Made by a program: the position numbers and the translations under genes. From positions 1 through 38,684 of the forward strand of contig CALBPX010000001.1 in NCBI GenBank assembly GCA_937899055.1: 38,684 nucleotides of DNA, read 5' to 3'. Positions 6,913-18,300 of the stretch are shown here, in pieces (position 1 is the stretch's first letter; every line of letters begins with the position of its first letter). The stretch is from an uncultured Bacteroidales bacterium. Lineage in GTDB: Bacteria; Bacteroidota; Bacteroidia; Bacteroidales; UBA932. Under the pieces are notes generated by a model, which was not told the DNA's origin, made no database searches, and worked only from the letters and a program-made list of their open reading frames with translations.

Positions 6913-7287
6913 ATGAACATCAAATCCTTTTTCAGAAAACTTTTCCGAAAGCCCGCCATCCTCTTTGTCACCCTTTATGCCCGCCATATCTACCGTCAGG
7001 GTGTAGATGCCGCAGAAAGGCGGCACGCCATGGAAGGCAACACCATTTATCTTGCCGCCAATTCCTTCCGCCCAGACCACCTTGTCACCTACAACAAAAC
7101 CCAGTTCAAGATAGAAAAGCACGTGTACGGAGTGGCCGCACGCCTGCTCACGATGAACACCCTCCGAAGGGGCTGCTACTACTACACCGCAGACCGCTTT
7201 GAGGCAAACGGCATGACAGATGAGGACAAAGAGAAGCGGAGACGCGCCTTTGTGAAAGAACGTCTCCGCCTCGCCAAACTAATATAA
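6913..7287 (+). CDS. Hypothetical small basic protein, 124 aa
   Basis: Last gene of the terminase operon. The ATG at 6913 is 11 nt after the terL stop; a longer in-frame reading into terL exists but would overlap the nuclease domain. The N-terminus is basic (MNIKSFFRKLFRKP) and may sit at the membrane surface, with a moderately hydrophobic AILFVTLYA stretch. The C-terminus is strongly basic (residues 107-121, KRRRAFVKERLRLAK). No recognised motif. It converges with the portal gene, whose stop lies 20 nt away, and no terminator hairpin is visible between them. Confidence 0.75.
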   Translation: MNIKSFFRKLFRKPAILFVTLYARHIYRQGVDAAERRHAMEGNTIYLAANSFRPDHLVTYNKTQFKIEKHVYGVAARLLTMNTLRRGCYYYTADRFEANGMTDEDKEKRRRAFVKERLRLAKLI

Positions 7288-7307
7288 CCAATTATGAACA
7301 AGAGGTG

Positions 7308-9308
7308 CTATTGAAAAGGAGCAGGAGCAGCCGGTGCCTCCGACCGGAGAGCCGCTTCCGGCGCGGTCTCCACGGGCATCCCGGCCTGCTGTGCTGCTTC
7401 TGCCTCGGCCTGTCGGGCCTGCCGCATCTGCCGTAGTTTCTGAATGTAGGACTTGCGGGAGAGCTGCATATATTCGTCGGGAGTGATTATACCCGCCACC
7501 AGCATCTGTGACAGGTCTTGCTCCTGCATTTCGCGGGCCTCCAGCGAGTTCGCGCTTTCCATGAGCTCCAGATCCATTTCAATGTCGGCCACATCGTTGA
7601 GGTTGACCGTAGAGAAGTCCGTAAGGCTGTCAAGGCTTCCTGCAATCTTCCGCCAGCGCTCCGCATCATAGAACATGGCAATATTCTTCATCTTCTTGAT
7701 GAGGGCCTGACGGATGAAGTTGCGGTACTGCTCCAGGAAAGCCGCCACCGGCGTAGAGGCGTTGGTGGTCATCTGCGCATAGAGCGTTCCCGAAGTGGCG
7801 CGTCCGGGGTCTTTCCCCTGCAAGGCTCCGTTGATGGGCGAGCCGCTGTCCATGAGGTCTTTGATGAGCCGGATTTCCTGCGAGGCATCCCAGTTCTGCG
7901 CTGCGCCCGTGATAACCTTCGGCCACAAGTCCTTCTTGGTCTCGTCCAGCTCAATGAACACCATTTCGTCAATGGCCGTCCAGCTGCGGGCAAAGTCCTT
8001 GTAGCTCACATCCTTCGGAACAATATCCTTCGGCACCACCACATGGCCCTTTGCGCCCTCGCGTTTGAGCCATTCGCTCATTACCCACTGGCGGTTCATG
8101 GCAATCTGGTGGTCTATGGCATCATGGTTATAGCCGATGATATGGCCGTCAATATACGAATAGGTAAAGAGCGTGATAGGGTGGCTCCTGTCGGCATAGG
8201 GGCTTTCCCCTTCCCAGAGGATAGTTCCGTCCGGAGCCAGGAAACGGCAGTACCAGTAGGTCTCCATGAAGAAGCCGTTGCGCTCCGTATCATCCGAGCC
8301 GTAGCCGTCGCCGATGATATACGGCACATCGTCCTCTCCCCAGCCCGCCTGCTGCGCAAGGGCCTTGCGGCGCTCATTCTCCGCCTTGACTATCTTGCGG
8401 TAGGCGTAATCGTCCGCGTCAATGATCTCCTCCTTGCCCACATTGGTGTCGTGAAGGCGAATCTTTGCGCGGGATTCCTCCGTCCACACCTCGCAGAAAT
8501 AGCAGCGCACAGGGTCGGAGGTATCCATGAACACAAGGTGCGTATCGTCAAACTTGTCCTCAAAGTCTCCCAGCCTGTCCACCTTCTGCACGGCAAACTG
8601 ATTGGGGTAAATCTGCGCCAGGGTGTCGTAGTCGGACGGCTCGCGGACAAAGCGGGCGCACATTTCCTCACGGGTTGCATAGCGTGTAAGGCCGATGACG
8701 GAAATGTCCCAGTGACGCGGGTCTACGCCGTCGGCATCGAAGAAAAGGCGGTTAGGGTTGATGTACTGCGTCCAGCTGTCCAGACGGCCATTCGGGCCGG
8801 AAGTGTTGTCGTAGGATTCATAGGCCGCAGCCAAGCCGCCGTTGCACGCATCCTTAATCCACTTCTGCTCCAGCTCCGAAAGCTGGTTCTTGTCCGAGTT
8901 CGCCAGTACGCCCTCCGTCACCAGTTCGCCATAGGGCTGCTCGTCCTTGTCACGCGCCTTGCACACCGGCTCCGTGCGTTCCTTCACCCGAAGGCCCGCG
9001 ATGGTATCCACGCGGTTCTTTATCTGGTTGGTCTGAATCACGATATTGCCCGTACTCACAAGGTACTCCCTGTAAGTCATGGTCTTGCCGTTCACGGTGA
9101 TGAGGTCTCCCCACTGGTCTCCGTCATAGAAGCGGTTGCCCCGTTTTCGTTCCTCACGGAAGGAAGCGAAGTTCATCCACAGATGTTCACAACGGGAAAG
9201 CAGCTGCGGGTCTTTGTGCCGGGCCCGGAGCTCCTTGCGGCGCACCTTCACAGAATCCATCTGTGCAGGCGTGGCCTTGCGTTTTATTAGATGTTCGGCT
9301 TTGAACAT
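7308..9308 (-). CDS. Portal protein (P22-like family), 666 aa
   Basis: Forms the dodecameric ring at one head vertex through which DNA passes. Family hallmarks are NRFYDGDQWGD near residue 60, QTNQIKNRVDTIAG near 95 (the usual wing start), a stem/clip region rich in Asp and Trp, and a long Glu/Gln/Ala-rich C-terminal helix (about 610-650), as in P22 gp1-type barrel extensions. A Pro/Ala-rich tail ends the protein. It forms a single-gene unit: promoter B lies directly upstream and the convergent terminase operon ends 20 nt downstream. The start codon abuts a 17-bp inverted repeat. Confidence 0.88.
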   Translation of the reverse strand: MFKAEHLIKRKATPAQMDSVKVRRKELRARHKDPQLLSRCEHLWMNFASFREERKRGNRFYDGDQWGDLITVNGKTMTYREYLVSTGNIVIQTNQIKNRVDTIAGLRVKERTEPVCKARDKDEQPYGELVTEGVLANSDKNQLSELEQKWIKDACNGGLAAAYESYDNTSGPNGRLDSWTQYINPNRLFFDADGVDPRHWDISVIGLTRYATREEMCARFVREPSDYDTLAQIYPNQFAVQKVDRLGDFEDKFDDTHLVFMDTSDPVRCYFCEVWTEESRAKIRLHDTNVGKEEIIDADDYAYRKIVKAENERRKALAQQAGWGEDDVPYIIGDGYGSDDTERNGFFMETYWYCRFLAPDGTILWEGESPYADRSHPITLFTYSYIDGHIIGYNHDAIDHQIAMNRQWVMSEWLKREGAKGHVVVPKDIVPKDVSYKDFARSWTAIDEMVFIELDETKKDLWPKVITGAAQNWDASQEIRLIKDLMDSGSPINGALQGKDPGRATSGTLYAQMTTNASTPVAAFLEQYRNFIRQALIKKMKNIAMFYDAERWRKIAGSLDSLTDFSTVNLNDVADIEMDLELMESANSLEAREMQEQDLSQMLVAGIITPDEYMQLSRKSYIQKLRQMRQARQAEAEAAQQAGMPVETAPEAALRSEAPAAPAPFQ

Positions 9309-9352
9309 AGAAAGTGCACTTTATGGCCCAAAGGTCATAAAATGCACTCTCT
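9309..9352. repeat. 17-bp imperfect inverted repeat abutting the portal start
   Basis: Arms at 9309-9325 and 9336-9352 pair over 17 positions; the two imperfect ones become G-U pairs in minus-strand RNA. The loop is 10 nt. The -7 box of promoter B (9329-9336) lies mainly in the loop. A transcript from promoter B would contain only the promoter-proximal arm, whereas read-through RNA from the giant gene would fold the full hairpin right up to the portal AUG. Confidence 0.7.
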
Positions 9353-9375
9353 CATGCGGTCTATCTTTACCCAAA
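9329..9375 (-). promoter_or_regulatory. Late-type phage promoter B (portal)
   Basis: The 18-mer TTTGGGTAAAGATAGACC is at 9375-9358 on the minus strand, followed by exactly 21 nt and GACCTTTG (9336-9329), which differs from TAnnTTTG only at the first base. The predicted untranslated leader of the portal mRNA is about 13-15 nt. Confidence 0.75.
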
Positions 9376-9380
9376 GGGGG

Positions 9381-12300
9381 TTAGTTCTTGCCGATGTCGG
9401 ATATTTCCTGTATCATTTCTTTACGCAGGGCATCCTGTTCACGCATGAGGGCTTTGCGCTCGGCCTTGTCGGTGGTGTATTTCAACTCGTCGCTGTAATA
9501 CTTCATCATGCCCTTGTATGATTCGTAAATCTGCATAATTTCGTAGTCCTCGCTATCGTAGAGCTTATCCAGTTTCTTATCATCGTCATTCTTGATGTAG
9601 GTGTTGATGAGTTTCTTGGTGTGCTCCGCCTCGGCCTTGTAGTAGTCAAAGAGCTCCGTTGTATGCGCGTTGCGGTAGCGGTCGTCCGTCACCGTAAGGA
9701 TACGGGACAGGAACGGGGTGCTGCGCACGGTGAAGTCCTCGCCAAGCACCTGTCCCACGGTTCCCTTGTAGAACTTGCCGATGGTTGTACCCGCACCGCC
9801 CGTCGCACCCTGGAGGATATGCTCAACGGAGGCAGGGTTGATGTTAAACCAGCCTGCATCGGCATAGTCACCACCGGAAAGCCAGTTGGCAAACTGCGAG
9901 AGCAGGATATACGGCTTGCCGGTTCCCTGATAGGCCATGGTGTACTTTGGCGTGCGCTTCTTTTCCTCGTCGGAGAGATACCGCATGTCGTTGTAAATCT
10001 TGCTGCCCTTGTAGTCGCGGTTCAGCGCCACTTCCACAATAGGAACAACGGCAGAAGGCGCAAGGGCCGAAATGCCACCGGCAGGATTCAGCGGAGCAAT
10101 ATCTGAGGCCGATTCAAGGATTTCCGAAAGGATGCTCCTGTGCGGAGTACGGCCCATGATATGATTGACGGCCATGTCGCCGATGCCATAGAACACGCGG
10201 GCTTCCTGCGGGAGTGCCCACTTGAAATACACGCCCTTTCCACCAAGCAGGAGGTTATTCCTGCGCTCGTAGTCGGGAATGTCCAAGTAATCGTCGTCAT
10301 CGTCCAGCATCCCATGGATAACGGCCTGAATAACGCCCAGTGCCACGTATGCAGCGGCCCATGTTCCCATACGCCTCTTGTCCTTCTTGAACAGCTTATA
10401 CATGGCATTAAGGCCCTGCACGGAAGCATTGAAGAACATGATGAACCTGCGGCCATAGACAGGGAGCCAGGATGCGGCCACTACAAAGGCTTTCTGCACG
10501 GGATTCAGGGGATGGCCGGTCTTGGTGCGCAGCCTTGCCGCCTCCTTGAAGGTGATGGCCTTGCCGCTACCCTTGCGGTTGAAGTTCACGGTCAGTTCCT
10601 TGGCATCGTTCACGGCATCCTTTATCTCCTTGCCCTGCTCGCGGGAAGTGATGTAGGCAGCAAAACGTGTCATCTGTTCAATGGCCTCGCCAAAGTTCTG
10701 CACCGCTTCAAAGGCAGTCTTGACGGCTGCAACGGCCTTCTTCTCCTGCCCAGTGTACTTGCGCAGCTCCAGTTCCCATTCCTCGTTGTTTTTGAGGGTA
10801 GTGTAACCGGTTACACCGCCATTGTCCACAAACTCCTTATAGAGCTTGTCCAGGCGCTCGTCTCCCAGTTTGCCGCTGTCCAGCTTGCGCTTCAAGGAGT
10901 AGGCTCCGCCCTTCTTTCCTGGGGTAAGGGTATCTCGGAGCAGTCTGCCGAAGTTCTTGCGGAAGGCCCTGCCATACTCGCTGTCTTCCTTCACATCCAC
11001 GCTCATCAGTGCAAAGAGGGCATCCCTCTGTGCATTGGAAAGCCAGAATTCGGGATTATAGCTGGTATTGATACCGGAGAACCAGCGCAGCACCTTGCCA
11101 AACACCTTCTGATAGTCCGTGCTCATTTCCACGTTCAGTTCGTTGTTGATGGCCTGTGCCGCACGGGGATTGCCGTTAATGTACATCATCATGTCGCGGC
11201 CACCCACCTTGAATTTGATAACGTGGGATTCCTTCTGACTGTTGTCAATATGGATAACGGAGTTATGGAGGTTCAGTTTGCGGGAGCCCTTGAAGGCAAG
11301 ACCGGCTTTGGCATCTTCCTGCATTACCTTCTCCCAATCCTCATAGGCTTTCTTCGCATCAGCGCTGCTCAAATCTTCCTTGAAAGGAGGATAGACTGGG
11401 CTGAATATCTTGCGGCCAAGTTCGTCCATGCCCGTAACCTTATACCATACCTCGGAAACGGTCACAAGGTCATTGGCGGCACGGTTGGAAACAAAGTAGT
11501 AAAGAGTTAGCTTGGTCTCGTTCTTCATGTCCGCAGCAATACCGCTGGAAGCCATGGAACCGATATAACCGAAGGGAGATTCCGCCTCGGTCTTACGGCC
11601 CTTCGCTTTCAGCAGCGGCGGCTCAAAGTCGTTGCGGTGTTCGGCCATGTAGTAGTCGTACATATCCTCTGCGGTGTTGTCGGCAAAGCCGCGCAGGGGA
11701 ACGTAATACTTGAACATGCCGGATACACTCAAATACTGCTGACGGCTCATCATATTGGCGTCGTACTGGTGTTTGAGTGTTGCCTTGGTCGCATTGTTAA
11801 TGCGCTTCCAAAGTTCCTCAACGGCCTTCTCGGAACCTTTCTCAAATTCTTCCACTTCCTTCATGGCAGCTTCTTCTGTTGCTGCCATATCCACCTTCTC
11901 GCGGCCTTCCGCGTCAATGTAGGTGTACTTGGGATGACGGGCCTGGAGCACACGCGCCTTGTATTCTTCCTCGGATTCCACACCTTCCATGAAGGGTTTG
12001 TAGGCATCCCACTCGGAATACAGTGCCGTCAGTCCGCCGTAGTCCTGTTTGCGGAGCTCTTTGTACTTCACATCCGTACCGGCATCCACGGCTTTCACGT
12101 GCTTGTCCAGCTTGGCATCTTCCTTGGCTACCATGGTATCGTGCAGGGTCTGGTCAATCGTGCCCTTCTCCAGCGCCTTGTCAATGGCGGCTACGGCTGC
12201 ATCGCGCAAGTCCTGATAGTACGCCTTGGCATCGCGCTTGGCAAACACCTCGTTACGTTCCAGTCCGTGCTTAATCATCACATAGCGCTCAATGGCGTGA

Positions 12301-15300
12301 AGGTCGCAGCCCTTCTCCTGCATCAATGCCTTAATGGCATCCTGCATGGGCATCCAGTTCTCGCGTTCCCACTTCTCAATGGCGGCAAGGCCCTTGGAAC
12401 TCTGCTGATTCAGTGCAAGGCGGATGTCCTCAAAGGCGGCAGCAGCTTTGCCGGTTGCTTTTTCAAGGGCCGATACAAGGCTGTGCACGGCATTATCCTT
12501 ATCCACCCAGGTCTCATGGAGCCGGTTCATCCAGTACACCACATCCTTGTTGTATATGCGGGCCGCAGGGGCAAGGATTTCCTCGGCAATCTTGTTGCGG
12601 GCGATCTGTACGCCCTCGGCCTCGTCTGCAAGCTGACGGAGGGTAAAGCCCAGTTTCTTGGCCACCACCTGCCGTTTGGCCTCGTTCAGTACGTCGGTCT
12701 GCTTGTTGGCATTGTAGCTCTGCCACATGAGCCAGCGCACATCGCGCTGCGAAAGCGGAATGTCAATGCCAATCTTGGCAAGCACCTTGCGCAGTCCGTC
12801 AAGGACAATATCCCAGAAGCTGCGCTCGTAGTCCTCATTCTCAAAGTCCATTACCTCGGCACGCTCGGCAAGGTATTCTTCCGTTGCTTCTGCTACGTTG
12901 CCGCCATACTTGGTTACTGCGGCATCGGCAATATCCCTGCGGGCATTTTCCGGAAGCCTGCGGAACATATCAAGGCAGAAGGACGTCATATTCTCGTCGC
13001 CAATCAGTCTGCGGAGGCCGTTGTGGCCCACTCCTTCGTGAAGGACGGTGCGCACGGCATCGGCAGCATCGCGGCAGTGCTCCAGGCAGATGTACATCTT
13101 GCCGTTTATCCAGCGGCCTGCAAGGGGCTTGCCGTTAAACTGCATCTGCGAGGAAGGACGGAACTCTATTTCAATGCCGCACTTGCGGGCCGTTTCGCTC
13201 GCCGACAGCCTGCGAGCTCCCATGCTCTCGGTGTAGCTTGCAGGGAAAGGAGTGCCTTCTGTTCCTTCGCGGAACATGAGCTGGCCTTTCATTACGGATT
13301 CCTTCATTTCCGGAGTAATGCGGATGGCGTGAACCTTTAACGGGCCGTTTTCAAGGTCGTAGAGGGTCTTGTCTTCTACCTGTACGCCCCACTTCTTGGC
13401 ATACTTGTTCATGAAGCGAGGGAGGATTTCATCGTAGAAGCCCTTCATGCCTTCGCCGCCGAAGTGGAAGTCATCACCCTCTATTCTCTTTCCGTATTCC
13501 CCTTCCATGACTTTAACGGCCAGTTCTTTGCCGATAAGTTCGGAAAGATTGCGCCCTTCATACTCCCCGTTTATGAGTTTCCCTTCCTCATTTACGGCAA
13601 GTGTCATGGTATAGCCGTTCTTGGGATGAATATCTACATTGCGTAGTCTCTTGTTTCCTTCCGGATACTGCGCCTCATACCACCTCCCAACTTGGATAAA
13701 ATCGACCACGCCACCTATTTCGTAGCGCTCTGCCTGCTGCTCGCCGGTAGTCCATACAAGGTAGTCGTACCCTTCCTCTGCGGCAAGGCGGAGCATACGT
13801 TTCATGGCAAGCTCGTGCCAGTTCTTCTCAAAGGGAGCAGCGGATACGCCCTCACTGAAATTGCCGAGTTTGTGTTCTTGTAGATACTTATTGTAGGCCA
13901 AACTGGCTATATTCCTTGCCATGAATAGAGAATCAGCCTTTTTACCTTCTTCTTCATTCATGATGCCCGATATATCCGTCCGCCCATATTTTTCGCGTAA
14001 AAAATCCAAATAATCTTGGTATTCCTTATCGGCTTTTTCATAGGCTATTCGCTCAGGCAGTTCTGCAGGCGCTTCTTCACGATACCCTTTCTCCCTTCCT
14101 TCCTGATGCCGTTTGCTTTGGATTTCGTCAATGAACAGGGCTTTTCCGTTCATGCCTATTACAGCATCGCCAAAGCGAGCCCAGGCAATTGCACGGCCCT
14201 CTCCTGCATCACCGAAGTGTATCTCGTCGCTCTCATTCCAAGGCTCAATGGTCGGGACGGTCAGCGCAATCTCGCGCTTGTTGTCAAGACCTTCGGTTGT
14301 GTAGTCGAGACGAGTTGGATTGATGGTCTTCCCGTATTTGACCCGCATCTGTCCATCACCATAATCAGCGATACGTTCAGCCACCTGTCGCATCCAGTAC
14401 ATATCCAGCCTGGAATATGGCTGTACATCTTCCGGTGTTACAAGTTGATAATCATAGTCGTAATCATTCTGGAAGCGGCGGTAAATATCCGCAGCCTTAT
14501 CCTCGTCAACAAATTCAATGGAAGTTCCTCCGTCTCCCGGATAGAAATTGAAAGCGTCAAAAACGTCCTGTCCGTATCGCTGCGCTACAATCTGTTCCCA
14601 CTCGTCATTATCCCCCATCGGGATGTTTTCGGCATCCATATAGTGGACTTCCTCAATCTGAATCTTGTTCTCATTGATGTACTCCAGCACTTCCTGCTTG
14701 GTAAGGGTCTTCTTGTCGGATGCTTTCAGCCAATCGGAAAGACCAACCCATTTGTCCTCACCGGCTTTCAGACCGCCTTTGCTTTCAATCATCTTAAGCC
14801 ACTGCTGGGGAGTTGCTTTCTCCTGTGCAATACCCCTTACTGCTTCCTCTGCATTGGAAAGGAATCCTTCAACACCTTCCGCTACCCGGTTGCGGGAAAC
14901 GGAGCTGCTTGCGAATCTGCGGAGAGACTGCATGAAATCTTCCCAAATGTCCCGCATTTCGCCACCGGAGAAGTCGCGCATTCCCTCGTTGAAATCTTCC
15001 TCGGCAAGTCTGCGATACTTGTCTATTTGGGCAAACAGAGGCTCGGTCTTGGCGGTGTAGGGCAATTCTTCCTCAACCATGTTGAAGAAATCTTCGCCTT
15101 CTGAAATCCAAGGATACTGGCCTCCGTCCTGATTGTCGAACCTGTCAAGCAAGCTCGCCGCAATCTGCCTTTCGTCCAGAGAAACGCCCTCTGCCACGCG
15201 GTTGCGAACAATAGGTTCCCGTTCCTGCGGCTGACGGCCTGCGGCACGCACAAGGTTGTCCACTTCCTCGTCAGTGAGGACGCGGTTAACCTTCATGGCT

Positions 15301-18300
15301 CCTGTGATAATCCAAGGGTCAGTTGCAGGATTGGGATTGGTGCGATAGCTATAATAGCCGTCCGTAGGAATATGAGGAAGGGCCACAAGCGAGTGCTCAA
15401 AGTTCCCAGCCTTGTTAATGCCTGTTGCATCTGCATCGCTCTGCCAATCCTTGTCGGCAGCATATTCCACCTCGGCCCATACAAAGTCTCTGGGGAAATA
15501 TTTACCGACTTTGATAACATCGCCCTTCTTGCTGCGCAAGCCAAGCGGGTTATCTACCTTCTCGCCACGATTGAACTGGAGAGCATAAGGAATTGAACCA
15601 AGGTGCCAGCCCGGACGATACGCCAATGTGCCGCTGCCGCCCTGTGTACCCTTGCCACCGGCCTTAACTTTCTTGCGACCAGTCTTGCTTGTGCCTACAA
15701 CCTGTCCCTCGTCTGCATCCAGCCATACGCCTACGGGAGTTGCCTCGCCATTGGGATTGGCCACCATAGGAGGGTAGAGCTTGCCATCCCTGCCACGGTA
15801 GAACACCTTATATCCGATGCCGGTCTTCTTCGGTGCAGGCTTGGTGCGGCGGCGGTAGTGGGTTATGCCTTCTTCTCCACCCGCGGCCCTTTCTATGATT
15901 TCAGCCGCCGGAATCTTATACTTGATAATCGGGTCAATCGGATGATACTGTTTCCGGCCTTTATCATCACGTGTTACAAGTAGATTCTCTTCTTCAAGGT
16001 CGGTCACCACAATTTCATCATTCTCAAACTCGTATGAGTTTTTAGTTGTGTAACCTCGCTTAAGTAGATAATCTTTTGCTTCGTTGGGGGAGGCATCCTC
16101 GAAGGTCTTCACGGCCTTCTGTGCAATCACTATTCTTACATCACCGTTTTTTTCACTAATTCCAAGGAATTCGTAACGAGCTTCTGGGAAGTAAATGTTG
16201 TGTATAATATGCTGATAGATTGCATCTGCCGGAGCATTTTGCGTCATTGGCTCCGACGCATAGGGGTCTTTTACCTTGACATAGCGGTCGTTTTCAAAGT
16301 CATAATATATTTCAGACTCCATGGAGTTCCCCTCTTGATGAAGTCCAAAAGCCCCCCATTTTTCCGGCTCAACATATAGTCCGTTGGCCTTAGCAACCGC
16401 TATGAGACGGGCCGATTCCTTTTCCCTGTCTTGCCTTCTCTGATAATCGCCCTCGCTTCCCTCTGGATAAACGTTTCTACCAGGGGTATATTCCGGTTCA
16501 AGCACCCGTATATCGCTTCTGTCGCGGCTGATTTGAACTGCGCTGGCACGGTATTGAGAAACTCTGCGGCTGTTTCTCCTGTTAGTAATTTGATTTTGTT
16601 CAGATTCTTTTCCATTACTTGCAAAGTTAGCATTATATTCCAAATTGGCATAAGAAGCCACCAACATTTCGCGGATAACATCGTCAGAAATGTAAGTATC
16701 GCGGCCTGTAATACGGGAAATAAGGTTGCGGACGGCCTGCAAGATTTCACGCCAGAAGGAGCGCTCGGCCCTTGTGTAGTCCGTCTTTTGTGCAAGTTCT
16801 GCCACATATTCCTCTGCGGCATATTCAAGGCTCCAGCCGTTTTCAGCGGCCATAGCCTCAATCTTGGTACGGATGGCCGGGGATGCCTTGGCAAGAATAT
16901 CGGCAATAAATTGCTTCATTCCTTCCTCACCCAGTAATTCACGCAGGCCAAAGTGAGCAACGCCCTCATGGAGCAAGGTTTCTACTGCATCATCCACCGA
17001 TTCGCAGTTGGCAAGATTGATGCGCACATAGTCCGTACCTTCGGTGTATGCACCCTTTTCTTTCAACTTATCGTCAAAGACAACACGCAGCCCAAGTCGC
17101 TTTGCAATACGGTTGACTGCCGAAACAGCCTCCGTCAGCACCAGCGGGTCATTCACATTAAGTTTAGGTGCGTTCTCGTCCGCTTCGCGGTTGTGGGTTT
17201 CTCCCTCGCCATCTTCATCCTCGTCCACTTCCACGTTGTCCAACTTGAAGGAGGTTGTTGCATTCTTGGCCATTTCGGCATACTTGGCTTCCTTTTCGGC
17301 CATTTCGGCCTTCATCTTCTCGGTGTAGTCGGCAACAATCTTCTCCTGCTCGGCAAGTTTTTCCTCGTCAGCAAAGGGCTTGCCACGGCGCTGGAGCATG
17401 AGTTCATTGTCGGAATTAAGCCGATTCACAGTATTCGTGAGGTTATTTACGGCATCCTCGAAGTAGCGGCCTGTGGCAATCTTGCCCATGAAGTCAGGCA
17501 CAATGTCCTTAATGGAAGTATAACCACCCTGCACAAAGCGGCCTTCAATACCAAAACGAGGTACAGAGTATTCCACACGTGTGCGCATGACGGGACGGTA
17601 TTCATGCCGTTTGTCGTCATATTCGTTCATGCGCTCCACATCAACCTTGATGTTTACGGGAACACCGTCAAAGGTCATAGTGTAGTTCAGAGTCTCATTC
17701 GTGAAACCTCGTTCCACCCTACGGCTATCAAGCCTTGAACGAAGCGGAGTTGTAATCTTGTCCTTTATGGCCTGGGCAATCTGCTCGGTTCCCTTGGCCT
17801 TACGGCCCTCAATCGTGACTTCCTTAACCGTACCGCCAGGGAAAGCGGACTTGACCTTGGCGAGATTGGCATTTGCCTCGTTAATAAGCTTCTCGTCATA
17901 GGCAATACGGCTCTTGTTTTCCTTAAGAGTGCGCTCAATGTAAATCTGATCCTGCCGATGCTGTTCTTTCTTATTGCGAAGTTTACGCAGTTCTCTCTCG
18001 GCCTGGGATTTCAGCAGTGCATACTGGCTACCGGAGAGGACAGCCACGGGGTTGTCAAATTCTCCCTCGTCTTCTTCTTCCAGCACGCGGTTTTCCATGC
18101 CGTTGGCAAGCAGCGGCTTGCCGTCCATGATGGAATCGATGAACTTGGCCTTGGTGGAAAGACGCTGATAAGCGGTCACATCCAGTGAATCCTCAACACC
18201 AAAACGCACCACCCTTACAGGTATGCCCCATTCTTTGTGCAGGTTGCCCTGACGGAGAATACGGCCATTACGCTGCGTGTAGTCCATAGGGCGGTTAGGT

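Noticed and set aside
7288..7307. Bidirectional terminator between the terminase operon and portal
   Set aside because: The 20-nt gap has no inverted repeat or T-run.
7518..9290. 590-codon plus-strand open frame opposite the portal
   Set aside because: Shadow of the portal codons with no motifs and no promoter.
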